Source: Rugalucina vietnamica (Eukaryota > Mollusca > Bivalvia > Lucinida > Lucinidae). Taken from it: a DNA stretch of 64,000 nucleotides. Below are positions 22,078 to 34,976 of the stretch, piece by piece. Each line of letters starts with the position of its first letter. Position 1 is the first letter of the stretch. Both the position numbers and the translations under genes were made by a program. The stretch is from positions 3,326,006 through 3,390,005 of the forward strand of contig OZ024877.1 of the NCBI GenBank assembly GCA_964017185.1, given 5' to 3'. A model generated the notes under the pieces. That model was not told the origin of the DNA and searched no databases. It saw only the letters and a list, made by a program, of their open reading frames with translations.

Positions 22078-22398
22078 GTAATGCAAGTGTGTCAATAAAC
22101 TTATCAAATAAATATAAGACAATGTAGATGCGCCGCTAGAATATTTTTCAGCGATTCGACATATGACAGAAAACACGCGGCGGGAAATTGATATCTGGCC
22201 TAACATATTTTTACTTGCTTTTAAATTAGAATATTTGTTGATTAAAATTGTTGACTTGGACGCTAAACCATAACACAAGTAAACAAACATATTTGCATCT
22301 TAATAAAAAAAAAGTAGATTGTAAGACGTGAGTTGCTTGATTCCAACGTTTTGCTACTTTCTTTTAAAGTATGCTATATGAATTTTAAATTTTTACAG

Positions 22399-22438
22399 AA
22401 CACATGTTGCGCCGATGAACAGTGTCACAGAGGCTTAA
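22399..22438 (+). CDS. Gene 1 last coding exon: cytoplasmic tail
   Basis: Acceptor AAATTTTTACAG in phase 2. It encodes RTHVAPMNSVTEA and then TAA at 22436-22438. The whole cytoplasmic tail is only about 20 residues and shows no kinase, ITAM or similar motif. No canonical AATAAA was seen close downstream. Confidence 0.8.
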
Positions 22439-22595
22439 CTGCTGCCGAAAGAAAGTGTCATAGTTTACGCTTATGATGTGTGCATGAATATATAAAACTT
22501 ATATATCCCGTTTTCCCATTAGCGTTACACTAGCAAAATTGTGACTCTTGTGGTTATTTATTGATTGTTTGATTTATTTTATTTTTGGTTTGTTA

Positions 22596-23141
22596 TGCCT
22601 AGGTTACATTTGGCCTACGATTAGCTTGCGGTGATCATACGATGCCAATTTTTGCATTTTCGTACGGTCTCCGCAACGTGACCCTAACATGCCCCTACGA
22701 TTCTACGGCTTTCTACGATCTCCGTAGCCTCTACAATTGTGTAATCCTCTGCACGTTTACATCTTTTTAGAAATCGAAAGACCGTAGTCAGAAGGCATGT
22801 CGTGCGGGCGCCGTACGGAGACCCTGTCACTATCTTGGGGACACCACACGATTTTGTATGATAATTAGGGGACAAGATGTCGTACGGTGATCGTTAAGAG
22901 ACCGCAAGAGCTCAGTCATAAATCGAAAGCTCTTCGCGGACATCGCATAGGCGCCGTACGTTTTTGACTTAAAGTGTGCGGATACACGATATTCCTACGA
23001 CCTTCGTACGGTTCTGACGAAAGCCAAAACAAGAAATCGTACGGTGCCCGTATGAATTGTAACCACATAAGTTAACCTACGATAGTGAAAATTGCATACC
23101 TAATAATCGTACAATGATCGGGGTAAATGTAACCTATGCAT
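22596..23141. mobile_element. ~0.55-kb terminal-inverted-repeat MITE
   Basis: The left end TATGCCTAGGTTACATTT and the right end AAATGTAACCTATGCATT are inverted copies. The interior is dense in TACG words (CGTACGG, CTACGAT), like the larger element at 9163-10533, so the two look related. No transposase. Confidence 0.75.
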
Positions 23142-23237
23142 TAGAGAGAGATAGAGAAAGAGTTTTTTTTTATTATTTTGGTGAATACTTACTTAATTCA
23201 TTACTCGGAAGTAGTTTTCAAGAACTCGAATTTTAAT

Positions 23238-23273
<36 letters not shown>

Positions 23274-23705
23274 AGAGAGAGAAATGTGACTGATGATTTT
23301 GCGAGAGTTTATAACTGGGAAGTAGAAATCTTTATGTTTTCTTTGTTATTTCTATTTTAATTTTAATTAAAAAATATATACATTATATATTTCATTACTT
23401 TGTAAAAGATATATAATCCGGAAGTAGAAATCTTCGAATTACTCTAGATTTTTTTTTATTTTGAATACCACAAAATTGGAGTGAGAGCCAAGAGTGTGCT
23501 GAGGTATGGCAAGATAGATGTAGACTGTAGATGGTGCGCTCGGCTTGATGACCTTGCAAATAATTTAAAACATCAGAGTAGACATTGTCAGATGTGTTTA
23601 TTTATTTCTATTCATAAATTGAGGGAATGAGAGATATGCATGGTGATAATACAACACTTGACTTACTGTTAGTAGAAGGAGAAGTCGACACATTAGTCCG
23701 AGTGT
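23142..23705. other. AT-rich stretch with (GA)n
   Basis: A GAGA microsatellite lies at about 23241-23282. The rest has nothing recognised. Confidence 0.6.
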
Positions 23706-23984
23706 AAAAAGGTACAAGTAGGCAAAGATCAGGAAAAGGCGCAATCAGAAAAAGATTCCCACTCCAAAAACCGAGGTGGGAAAAAACCAAACTAACAATC
23801 AGGTACTCATACCATGAAACATATCGTAAGCCGAATGAGCAGCTATTTTCCCAATAGGTGGCCACTCAGTTACCTTAACTTAACTAAAAATATGAAAACA
23901 TACATTGTACATAAGGCGCCAACAGCACAAAATAATTTTTTTTATACACCAAGACATAAAACAAAAAGAACCACCACAGAAGTA
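23706..23984 (-). mobile_element. PLE 3' UTR piece
   Basis: Intact tip and about 280 bp of 3' UTR, stopping at CACAGAAGTA next to a second (GA)n run at about 23996-24028. Confidence 0.93.
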
Positions 23985-23989
23985 TTTTA

Positions 23990-24029
<40 letters not shown>

Positions 24030-24226
24030 CTCCTTTGCTATAACGTTAAATAATATTGATGTTGATTTATATTTTATATTTTATTCTTTGCATTTTTAAA
24101 ATTGTTACTTAAAGGAGTAAACGAGTACAAAATTGATTCACAATCGTACTATGCCTTTCAATGGAAGGAACTCGTCCATGTCGTCGTAGCTGTAGGAACG
24201 GGGGACTAGTATATACAAAATTGATT

Positions 24227-24413
24227 AAAAAGGTACAAGTAGGCAACGATCAGGAAAAGGCGCAATCAGAAAAAGATCCCCTTTCCAAAAACCGAGGTGG
24301 GAAAAACCAATCCAACAATCAAGTTTTTATACCATGAAAACATATCGTAAGCCGAATGAGCAGTTATTTCCCAATAGGAGGCCACTCAGTTACCTTAACT
24401 TAACTAAAATATT
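24227..24413 (-). mobile_element. PLE 3' tip piece
   Basis: About 187 bp with an intact tip. Confidence 0.93.
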
Positions 24414-25084
24414 AATATGAATTTAATAGGTGGTACCTATACTCGGTCGTTCTAGAGTAAACATCCACTGCCATATATAATGCTATTGGCCGTGGTTAAA
24501 CTAAATGCCTTTGTTCTCCTCTAAAAGAAATTAAGTTGCATGCCATGGCTTTGACTGATCAAGTAATCTCATAGAAAAACTTTGAAGTTTGATTTTTGAA
24601 GGTTGACTTACGCCAGAGCATGGTATGTAATAAGTTTATCGGTAAGGTCAAGGTTGTGGGAATATACTTGTAAAAATTCACTTATGAAAACATATAAACA
24701 CTTGTCAAACAAATCAAGTGTAAACCTAAGCTGAGTCAGGTGTAGACGCAGGTGGAAGCCTGGAAGCCTAGGCTTCAACATAACTTTTTTTCAATTATGG
24801 TCTTTCTGAGAAAAATCTATGAAAAAGAAAAGAAATTTAAACTAAAAAAGAAAGAAAAAATAGAAAATGAAAAGAAAATCAAAAAAATATAGAAAATGAA
24901 AAGAAAATTAATAAATATCTTTAATCTGGTCTGATTTTTTTTCTTTTCGCATTTTGATTCCACTGTAGGTAGAAGTCTGATGAAACTGTGTATTTACTGG
25001 CTGATCCATGATCAGTTTTAATCTGAAAATGAACAATGGCCATTGTGTTTCTTAATACATGCATCCAAGTATTTATGGGCTTGA
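24414..25084. other. A-rich stretch, nothing recognised
   Basis: Contains an A-rich low-complexity patch (about 24820-24910). No exon or repeat family identified. Confidence 0.4.
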
Positions 25085-25370
25085 TTGATTCTCCTCAGTG
25101 GTAGAGTATTTTACTCCTGATTCAGGGGTCTTAGATTCGAGACCTACTGCCGCCGTGATGTGTCAATGAGCAAAGACTTTTTGACTTCCCACAGTAAAGG
25201 TTAAATATCCATGAAGTGGTGGCTCCGCCCAGAAGAACTGTTGACTGGAATCAAATCAAATTCAAAAATTTCTCCTCCAGTTTCACTTAATAATTATCTA
25301 AAGCTGTGTTTCTGTCCAACATGACTGGAAAATTGTTGACTGGCACACTAAGCCTTAAATCAAATCAGTT
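25085..25370 (+). mobile_element. Diverged tRNA-derived SINE(s)
   Basis: A tRNA-like head (CCTCAGTGGTAGAGTATTTT, B-box-like TTAGATTCGAG) is followed by AATGAGCAAAGAC and GTTGACTGG phrases. The GTTGACTGG 3' phrase occurs twice, suggesting two adjoining copies. Confidence 0.65.
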
Positions 25371-25489
25371 AAAAAAATCTATCCCAGATTTCACCAAATA
25401 ATTATGTAAAAATTTTGGACAGACAAATGGACCCTGCCTATCTTTTAGGCTCATTTGTAGGCCTCGAGCTAAGGTGAGCTAAAAAGGCA

Positions 25490-26164
25490 TGGTAAATAGG
25501 AGAATATATATTGATTTTAATTCACTTTATTTTATATCTTTAACATTGAAGGGATACAAAAACAAAATGGAAAACCAGGAAAGCTCCTAGAAAATTCCTT
25601 AAAACATAAGGGTTGAAGGTAAAAAAAAAATGACACAATTACATAAAATCTATCACACACATATTTTTGTTTATGGTAAGGATGTTTGCTGCCAAAGAAA
25701 AAGTATTCAAACTTTTTTTTCTAATTGCTCTTTTTTGCTTCCAAACTATAAAACATGACATTTGAAAACAAAATTACTATAGGGCAGTGTCCATTTTTCA
25801 AGCTACATGCCTCTAAATGCGACCTCTTAACAACACGTTTAAAATTTAGAAGAAAAAAAAAACAGTTAAATTTTATTTCTTTCATATATGGTTGTCCTGC
25901 ACACAAATTCATGAAGAATGTCTTTGACTATTGTTTTATTTTGCTAAAACAGAATATTCTGAACTTCAGTTATTCGAAATTTCAACTTGAACTGGATGTT
26001 AAAATTTTACGAACCATGTAACAACCCTATCCCCTAACTTGAAAAGTTGTAAAAAGTCAGAATTTGTAAATTTGTCAAATCCATATTTGTAGATTCAAAC
26101 TTTTTAAATATATTTTCTCATAAAATAATACTAAGTATAAAGCTTGTCCATATTGTTCGAATAA
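25490..26164. other. No recognised feature
   Basis: AT-rich. The overlapping frames near 25721-26021 on both strands lack splice or family support. A short GCTCACCT-like end lies just before, at about 25455-25485. Confidence 0.4.
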
Positions 26165-28710
26165 AGAAACCAGAGGACCAATGGTCCTGTAAATGCTCAC
26201 CTGAGATCTGCTGTATATACCAATAAACATGTTTGAATATTATAGAAAACAGTTCCAGTATAGGGGCAGATGAAGCCCTGGGACCATTTTTTTCAGGATA
26301 ATCAATATCCTGTCCATTTGCCAATATCCTACAAGTTTTTCCCTTCAAATGACATTTCAACAGATCAACCCATTCAAATACATAGGCAACCCATGTTGAC
26401 CTTGCCTTAAAATAGGTCAAGGTCATCCCAGGGTCATGATTTATATATACATTGTAGTACTTGAGTCATCGGTGATTCATACCAAGTTTCTTTGAAATCG
26501 GTAAACCAGTTCCGGAGAAAAAGATTTTTGTAGGGTTTTACCATATATGGGCATGACGGCCATCTTGGTCATGTGACCTGAATTATTTAAATATACATTG
26601 GTTCCCCTTTCCTATAGATGCTTCATATAAAATTCGGCTTTGATTGGCCCAGCAGTTTCAAAGACGATCTTTGAATATTATTGTAATGTACATGTATACC
26701 CACCCCAGGGTGGGGGCAGAACAACCCCTGAGATCCTTTTTTTCAGAATCACATATCTTCAGTCTATTTGCCCATTTCCTGCAAGTTTTTCCTCTCAAAT
26801 GACATTTTAACAATTTTCCCCATTCAAATGCATGGGAAACATATGTTGACCTTGCCGTAAAAAAGGTAAAGGTCATCCAAAGGTTATAATTTATAAACAC
26901 ATTGTAGTACTCTAGTCCCCAATGCTTCATGCCAAGTTTCGTTGAAATCTGTCCAGTGGTTCCGGAGAAAAATAATTTTAAAGGGTTTTTACCATGTATG
27001 GGCATGGCGGCCATCTTGATCATGTGACCTGGATTATTTATAAATATATTGATTGACCCTTCCCATAGATGCTTCCTATAAAATTTGGCTTTGATTGGCC
27101 AAGTGGTTTCAGAGAAGAAGATCTTTGAATATTATTGTAATATACATGTATATTGCCCCCGGGTGAGAGCAGACCAACCCCTGGTGTCATTTTTTTTCAG
27201 AATCACATATCTTCAGTCCATTTTCCCATTATCTGCAACTTTATCCTTTCAAATGACATTTTAACAATTTTCCCCATTCAAATGCATGGGCGACCTATGT
27301 TGACCTTGCCATAAAATAGGTCAAGGTCATCCAAAGGTAATAATTTATAAATACATTGTAGTACTTTAGTCCCAATGCTTCATGCCAAGTTTCCTTGAAA
27401 TCGGTCCAGTGGTTCCGGAGAAGAAAAGTACAAGTAGGCAAAGATCAGGAAAAGGCGCAATCAGAAAAGACTCCCACTCCAAAAACCAAGATGGGAAAAA
27501 AAACAACAATCAGGTACTTATACCATGAAAACATTTAGTAAGCCGAATGAGCAGCTATTTTCCCAATAGGTGGCCACTCAGTTACCTTAACTTAACTAAA
27601 AATATGCAAACATACATAAGGCGCCAACAGCACAAAAATATTTTAAACACCAAGACATAAAACAAAAAGAACCACCACAGAAGTATCGACTTGGAACGAT
27701 CAGTAACACAAAGTTACTGGCGGGTTTAAATCGATTTTACACGGCCGTAACCTCACCCTTAGCTTCTGCAGTGGTTCATAACATTTAGTTAGTTCTTCGG
27801 TCCTCGTGGTGAATCTCTAACTAGTAAATGAATCATCAAGAACAAACAAATAAATCATGATAAACATCCTGATGAATCAAAAACCAGGACTCACAGATTC
27901 AGTAAGCTGCCCGACGATGGAGATCCCTTGGCGCCAAATAACTTACTAACTCCGGAGCTAAAGAAAAACATCAGTTGGACCCCGGTGGGCCAAGCAACAG
28001 ACAAGAAGCTCCGGCCCCAACCAACTAAAATGAAATAGCTTTAAGTCGGGGCCATCATAGAGTCTGACGCCCGACCCACCGGCGTGCAATTAAAGAAGGC
28101 AGCATAGTTATCAACCGTGATTGGGTTAAAACCTTAGCATGCAGACTGTCGCATAACATTCAAGTTATAACCTATACGTCTGTAACGTGTTATGATTTTT
28201 CTAAACTGAAAAGAAAAATCATTACTTCCTATAAGTTTCTTAAATTTGTAAACCAAGTCACCATAAAATTCTGGTTCCGAAAGACCCTCACTTAAAAGCG
28301 TCTTTAACCCAACATTATATTTGGAAATCAATTCATAGTGTCTACGATAAAATTTAGAAAAGGTTTTTCGAAGTTTATGATACCGATAGCCCTGTTGGAG
28401 AAGTTTGGCCGTTAAAGATTTATTTCGAGCGTTGAAGTCTGTAACATGATTGCAGACTCTAGAATTTTGAAGTTTTTTACCATATATGGGCGTGGTGGCC
28501 ATCTTGGTCATGTGACCTGGTTTATTTATAAACACATTGGTCCCCCCTTCCCACAGATGCTTCATATAAAATTTGGCTTTGATCGGCCAAGCGGTTTCAG
28601 AGAAGAAGATCTTTGAAAATGGTGGAAGACGACGGACGACGGATGGACGCGGGATCATGGCCATCCTATTAGCTCACCTTGTGAGCCTAACGCCGCAGGT
28701 GAGCTAATTA
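26165..28710. repeat. GCTCACCT-ended element with ~450-bp internal repeats
   Basis: Starts AACCAGAGGACCAATGGTCC and ends with the hairpin TAGCTCACCTTGTGAGCC...GCAGGTGAGCTA. Inside are about three tandem units of roughly 450 bp, each with TTCCTGCAAGTTTTTCC-, GACCTTGCC..., AGGTCAAGGTCATC-, GGTTCCGGAGAA- and CATCTTGGTCATGTGACC-like phrases. A PLE copy interrupts the third unit. No protein is encoded; the frames are remnants. Confidence 0.8.
27426..28464 (-). mobile_element. PLE 3' UTR plus C-terminal RT
   Basis: Runs from the tip (AAAGTACAAGTAGGC) through the full 3' UTR and about 330 bp of C-terminal RT. The RT frame is open (for example KYNVGLKTLLSEGLSEPEFY). It is inserted in a repeat unit between CCGGAGAAG and AGAATTTTGAAG; a short AGAA-type target duplication is possible. 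Confidence 0.93.
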
Positions 28711-29937
28711 AACCAGAGGACCAATGGTCTTGTAAACACTCAACTTCGATTTGACTATAATGGTCATATACATGTATAGCCACAAGGCAGTGTCAATTTC
28801 CTTTTCAAAACCCAAATCATAAATATTCTACTAATTCTAGCCATTTGCCCATTTCCTGAAGTTTTTCCCTTCAATGGCATTTTGACAGCTTTCTGCATAT
28901 TTATGTGACCGAAGTTGACCTTGACTTTAAATTTGTCAAGGTCATCACAGGGTAATGATTTTTTTTTATTATTCAATTTAATGTCCCTTACAAGATTATT
29001 TCAGCTCATATGAGACGGGCCAATCAGTAGCTGGGGCGAAAACAGAGAACCCCGATAAAAAAATGACACACCCACAAGCAGAACTTGGCTTTTCTCTCAT
29101 GTGGCCAGAGCGGGGCTTGAAACCACACCAGACACAGTTGTGAGATGATCGAATAGTTAAGTGCGGTAATGAAATATCAGCGCTCTTAACCACTCGGCCA
29201 CGGGGGGCCGCCAAAGGGTAATGATTTAAAAACACATTGTACATGTTCTACACTAGTTCCAATTAATACATACCAAGTTTCATTGCAATAGGTTCATCAG
29301 TTCCGAAGCATATTTTTGAAGAATTTTTACCATATATGGCCATGGTGGCCATTTTGCTCATGTAACACATTGGTTCCACCTTCATATACAGAAGTTTCCT
29401 TGAAAATTTGACTTTGATCAGCCAAGGGGTTTGGGAGAAGAAGACTTTTGAATATTATGATTATATACATGAAATACCTCTGGGATCCAGTTTTTCTTTC
29501 AGAATCTTAAATTGTAAGCATATTTGCACATTTCCTGCAAGATTTGCCCTTCAAATGACATTTCAACATTTTCCCCATTCAAATGCATGGGCAACCTAAG
29601 ATGACCTTGTCATAAAATAGGTCAAGGTCATCACGGGGTCATGATTTATACAACTTTGTAGAGCTCCATTCCCTGATGCTTCATGCCAAGTTTCAAAATC
29701 AAAAGCCTTCTGCTTCTGAAGAAGATAAATAAAGGTTTATGCTATTTATAGTCATGGGTGCCTTCTTGGTCATGTGACCTGGACCATTTCTATAAACTTT
29801 TGTTCCCCCTTCCTAAGGATGCTCCACATGATGTTTGGCTTTGACTGGCCTAGCTGTTTCAGAGAAGATCTTTGAAATTGTGAAGCATGGGTATACTATA
29901 AGCTCACCTGTGAGCCTTTGCCTCAGGTGAGCTTAAA
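28711..29937. repeat. Second GCTCACCT-ended element
   Basis: Begins AAACCAGAGGACCAATGGTC and ends with a hairpin-forming TAAGCTCACCTGTGAGCC...CTCAGGTGAGCTTA. It has about two internal units and a SINE inserted at 29003-29212. Confidence 0.78.
29003..29212 (-). mobile_element. tRNA-derived SINE
   Basis: On the - strand the head reads CGTGGCCGAGTGGTTAAGAG, a Leu/Ser-type tRNA A box. The body includes CACATGAGAGAAAAGCC and GACGGGCCAATC in reverse sense, shared with 31385 and 32058. Confidence 0.82.
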
Positions 29938-30534
29938 ATGGTTTGGTGCTCGCTATTTTTGATCCCTGAAAAAAATGTTTTAAAAGTTTGTGTTTCTTTT
30001 TGTACAGACTGTATTTAACACTTTCACTTCTCCAATAATTCTGACTTTTCCACTTTTTTTTTTGGTATCAAGTTTAAAGTTTCTCAGTGTCTACAATATT
30101 TCATTTATGTTGTGACAGAGCCACCTCTTCCTGGGTACTAACCAGTACTCTAGTGAGTTCATGTGTCTTGCTCAAGGACACAACATGGTGCCTGGGGGTG
30201 TTCGAACCCAGGACCTCTCAATTTTAAGTCTGATGTTCAACCACCAGGCCACTGACTCCCCTTTCCATGTTTTGATTTCAAATGGCTTAATCAGTTTGCA
30301 GTGAGTATTTCCTTGTGTTCTTTAAGTTTCATTTCCAACACTAGCTTCCACTTTTATCACTGGCTTAGCATATAGGAGTCACATACAGAATGTTCAATTT
30401 CACCGTCGTTTCTTCAGCATGCTTCCTCAGAGGGATCACCATTCTGAAACGAAAAATACCACATCGAATAAAGAGAAAAGTAGTGTTACCAGATGTAGCC
30501 TACCACATTGTAAATTTTTACTCTGTTCAAAATC
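29938..30534. other. Unassigned, with one SINE
   Basis: Apart from the SINE at 30100-30262 nothing is recognised. Confidence 0.5.
30100..30262 (-). mobile_element. Diverged tRNA-derived SINE
   Basis: Contains the reverse B box GTTCGAACCCAGG and the CTTGCTCAAGGACACAACATG phrase of the SINE family at 17638 and 45211. Confidence 0.75.
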
Positions 30535-30742
30535 CAACCACAGGACCAATGGTGCTGTAAATGCTCACCTGAGATAAATACTGATAAACTTGTTATAAAG
30601 CTTGTTTGATTATGATGGTCAAATACATGAATATTATAGCCCCAGGGTGGGGTCAAATGAACTGCTTTGATCATTTTTTTCAGAATCATACATGAATCTT
30701 GGAAGCTTTTCCCTTCAATGACATTTCAACAGTTTACAGTTT

Positions 30743-31034
30743 AAGACGATACTTCTGTTGTGGTTCTAATTGTTTTTGTGTTTTGGAGTCAATTTTTGTG
30801 CTGTTTGAGCCTTACATGTATGAACGTTTTCATATTTTTAGTTCAGTTCGGGTAACTGATTGGCCGCCTATTGGGGAATAGCTGCTCACTTGGCTAATGA
30901 TATATCTTCTTGGTATACATACATGTACCTAAATGTCATTTTAGTTGTGTTTATTTTCCATCCCTCGGTTTATAGAGTGGGAATATCTTTCTGATTGTGC
31001 CATTTCCTGATCATTGCCTACTTGTGCCTTTCTG
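30743..31034 (+). mobile_element. Old PLE 3' UTR piece
   Basis: Diverged copy ending GCCTACTTGTGCCTTT. It shares the older sub-type spelling (TTCGGGTAACTGA, GGGGAATAGCTGCTCAC) with 2305-2635. Confidence 0.82.
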
Positions 31035-31384
31035 TACATATAAAAGTTGGCTTTAATTGGTCAAATGGTCTCAGGGAAAAAGACCTTTGAATGTTATGGT
31101 AATATACTCAAGTATATTGGGGGCACACAAACCCATGGGCTTAAAAGCTTTTTAGATTCATAAATTTTCAGTCCATTCGCCCATTTCCTGCAAGATTTTC
31201 CCTTCAAATATTTTTAACACTTTTCCCCATTCAAATGCATCCACAGATGACCACCTAAGTTCACCTTGCAGCATTGAGTAAAATAGGTAAAGTCATCACA
31301 GGGCCATCTTTTATAAACACATAATAATGACATTGTAGTAGTGCCTGAAGCTATATGCCAAGTTTTGTTGGGCCAGCAGTTCTG

Positions 31385-31585
31385 GAGATTTTTTTTAATT
31401 CATTTTAACGTTCCTTTCATGCTGGTGGGACAAAAATGGGAGAACCCTGAGACAAACCACCTGGCACACCTGCAAGCAGAACTTGGCTTATCTCACATGT
31501 GGCCAGTGCTGGGCTCCAACCCACATGAGATAATCAAGTGATAAATAAACTGTGCTCTTAACCGCAAGGCCTTGGGGACCGCCCT
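31385..31585 (-). mobile_element. tRNA-derived SINE
   Basis: Same family as 29003-29212. The head is eroded; the CACATGTGGCCAG and CAAGCAGAACTTGGC phrases are present. Confidence 0.7.
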
Positions 31586-32057
31586 TTGAGACTTTTAAGG
31601 ACTTTTACCTTATATGGGCATGGCAGCCATCATGGTCATGTGACCTGGATTGTTTATTGGTTCCCTCTTCCTAGGGATGCTTCATGTAAAATTTGGCTGA
31701 AATTAGCCAAGCAGTTTCAGTGAAGATCTTTGAAAATAGCGTACGACGACAGATGTCAGGTGCTTCCTATCCTATAAGCTCACCCGTGAAAATTTTGGCT
31801 TGGGTGAGCTAATAATGCTACCCTTACTATGGGCTTAAGGCTAGATCACTGAGGAGCTGGTATTCTTGCACATCATGTGTGCTGTTCAAAATTTTGTGTT
31901 GTATACTGTATAATAATAATAATACATGCGAGTACTTCTTTTTCAGCATACTGCATGGGTTGATATTTTAAATGCAACTGAATCTTCCCACTAAGAATTT
32001 GAAATAATGATGGATGTTTGAAGTATGTGTACATGATTGTTCTTCTTTCTTTTTCTT

Positions 32058-32298
32058 TGATTTAGTTCAAAGTCCCTGTCAAGATTATTTCAACTCATAT
32101 GAGATGGGCCAATTGGTAGTTGGGGAAGAACCCCGAGAAAAACCACCTGGTACACCCACAAGCAGAACTTGCTTGTCTCACATGTGCCCTGTGTGGGGTT
32201 CGAACTTCGAAACCATATCAGACATCGGTGAAATGATCAAATAATTAAGTGTGGTAATGAAATATCAGCGCTCTTAACCACTCAGCTATGGGGCCGCC
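32058..32298 (-). mobile_element. tRNA-derived SINE
   Basis: Same family. The reverse head is seen at GCTCTTAACCACTCAGC. Phrases CAAGATTATTTCAACTCATA and GATGGGCCAATTGG match the body. Confidence 0.8.
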
Positions 32299-32434
32299 CA
32301 CACAATATTTCAAAATGTAAAGGATGATGCTCTAGTAAACCTCTCTATAGTCTAGAAATAATTGCAATGTATATATCTGTTGATTCAAGTAGTAACATTT
32401 TTTTATATTTCTGTTTTTGAGAACATTGCTGAAA

Positions 32435-32546
32435 AAAAGGTACAAGTAGGCAAAGATCAGGAAAAGACGCAATCAGAAAAAGATTCCCACTCCAAAAACC
32501 GAGGTGGGAAAAAACCAAAGTAACAATCAGGTACTTTATACCATAA
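32435..32546 (-). mobile_element. PLE 3' tip piece
   Basis: About 110 bp with an intact tip. Confidence 0.92.
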
Positions 32547-33964
32547 AACATTTATACCATGAAGCATGTATACCTCAAATGACATATCAAATGTCATTCA
32601 CGCTTGAAGAATTTCTAGTACATGTAGTAATGAAGATCTTGTCATCTAGAAATTAACCTCAACTAGCTGGAGGATCTTCAAGCCACCCTAGGACACACTC
32701 TACCATGTCTGTCATTGTCCTCTCCCGACTCCACCCGATCTATCAGCGAAATTCAACACAAATGAAGTTGAAAGGTCAAGCACCACCACAAACCATATCT
32801 GAAGTAGAACATCAGTTGATAACAGACCTAGATATTGTACAAATGGTTTCCTCCCAACTCAGTTGTGTATGAAATTTATTCTGCTCACAATTTACAGCAA
32901 ACTGATACAAGCATACAACTTGAACATATTTCATCACCAGGTAAAAAGAATGCATGTTTGTGAGGTTAACATAAATACACTTAAAATAAAGTTTAAATGT
33001 CGAAGTTTGAATAAAATATAAATATGTTAGTCACGCAGGGTGCGCTAATGCATGTGTAGGGTGTTTCGGAAATGGCCAGGGTGTGCACTTATTGGAGCAT
33101 GTGTGCTAATTAGAACAAATATTATGGTATATCTAGCTACCAACCTAATTACTGCGTAGTTCTACATGGTTTTTTTCTATGCATACAGTTAGCTGGTCAC
33201 ATCAGTTTCCACACTGTGTTAACAAAATGATGATGGAGTAGACTCCTAGTTCTGTATGGACCACCTCAACCCATTCCTCAACCTGAGAACCTGAAAAAGA
33301 AATTGCTATTATCTCAGTGGCATTCAACAACTTGTGACTAGTTAGCAACTACTTAGCAACATATTGGCAACAAAATTTAGAATTACAGATTTGCAATTTT
33401 CATGTTTCAGCCTCACTGAATGGAAGTTTAAAGTATACAACATTTTTCTTAGCAAATTTCCGCCTAACTTTGCCATGACAGTAACTAGTGAGAAATTCGT
33501 GAGTGTCACAGGTTGTTCACACACATTTCCACTTGTATGACAGCAGCGAGACATTCACAAGGACACAAACTGCTGGGGATAAACATTTATGGACTACTTC
33601 ATGCAAATGAGTCAAATGTTGAGGGTTCCCACTGAATTTTGAATTTGAGGGTAGACTGGCTTACTTTTCTTAGTTTTATACCCCTGTGTATAGGCCTGTA
33701 TGCAAATTTTCGGGTATATGTATGGCAAACTTTAGGCTTAAAAAACACCTGTATAGAGGGTAAATGGGAACACTGATGTCAAAATGGTGAACTCACTGGA
33801 CATCTGTCCAAGGATACCATGACAATCCAAATAAAGAAATTCTGATTCAAATGTATCAAATTTAATGCTAACAATCTATCATAAATACATGTATTGTTGA
33901 AGAAATACAGGGTATGGATTTAAAAAATGTTTTTGTATTGAAAAGAAAAATCTACATGTACAGC
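32547..33964. other. No recognised feature
   Basis: About 1.4 kb without supported exons, PLE, SINE or TIR ends. Confidence 0.4.
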
Positions 33965-34055
33965 AGGAGCAGACTGGCACAGGGGTAGAGTGGTTGACTG
34001 CAGTCCCAGAGGCCCTGGGTTCAATTCACAGCCCATACATGGGAAACCTCCCTAT
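33965..34055 (+). mobile_element. Possible tRNA-like SINE head
   Basis: GGCACAGGGGTAGAGTGGTT resembles an A box and GGGTTCAATTC a worn B box. The body was not matched to the other SINEs. Confidence 0.45.
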
Positions 34056-34976
34056 TTCCGAGGGATCTCCCTATTTTTGACAAAATTTTCCTATTTTGAA
34101 TTTCAGAATTTCTCTATATATCTTATACATCTCCGTATTTCAAATCAATCAATTTCTTCTTTGTTTAATCATTCTCTGTATTTGGAAAGAGAAATCTCCC
34201 TCTTTGGCTTCTCAAGAGTATCACATGTATGCCTCAGCCTAGGCGCCTTTCCTTGTGATATCTTTTCTTTGAAGGTTTGCGAAATTTGTGAATATGCGGA
34301 AGGCCATACAATAAACAGGTTCGTTGATGCCTGTACCGTGAATATCCGAGCCCGAGTTGTTATCAATGCAGCCCTAAGTCTATCCCCATGGGGAAGGATG
34401 GGGGTTAGCTGGGTTAAATGCGGGGCAATAACTGTTAGAACTTGGAGTATCCCCACACTTCACAGGAAATGACAGGGCTTTGATCCTTCCCCAAGAGAGA
34501 TTTTCTATTGCAAAGGGCAGCAGGCCTGGCTCATCTCGGAAAATCGTGATTTAAATTATCGAGCATATACGCGACATTTAATTCTCCATATCAAGAAGAA
34601 TCACTCCAAACCAATAATTCTGACTAAATAATGAAACGAATTGAGACTAAATAATGAAACGAATTGGAAATGGCTGATCACGCATATGCGCAATCTTCGA
34701 TACTTGCGGTGTGGACTCCAGCTGTAAGGTCCCCCTCTTAAAAAAGATTACAACCCAGAAATAAAAGATTACAAACAGATATTTTACTATCTGAAACCCT
34801 TTCAAAGATCAGAAATCAAAATGGTGTAAAAATTGGTTCGTAGAAAAATTCTGTGATTCTGTCGGCAGATGATTAAAATCCTTGTTTGTTTTGCAAAATT
34901 TTCGTCTGTACTTCTGTAGTTTCCCTCTACATGGTCTGATCACATCCGAAAAAAGCCAAGCCGATTCGTTGAAAAC
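34056..34976. other. No recognised feature
   Basis: Open frames at 33990-34472 (+) and 34169-34456 (-) overlap each other and lack splice or family support. Confidence 0.4.

Larger units (their letters stand above)
30535..31813. repeat. Third GCTCACCT-ended element
   Basis: Starts CCACAGGACCAATGGTGCTG and ends with ATAAGCTCACCCGTGA...GGGTGAGCTAAT. It is interrupted by an old + PLE piece and a SINE. Confidence 0.75.

Noticed and set aside
21667..22290. 207-codon reverse frame, the longest non-PLE frame
   Set aside because: It is the antisense shadow of the Ser/Thr stalk and TM exon on +, which has proper splice sites and matching phase.
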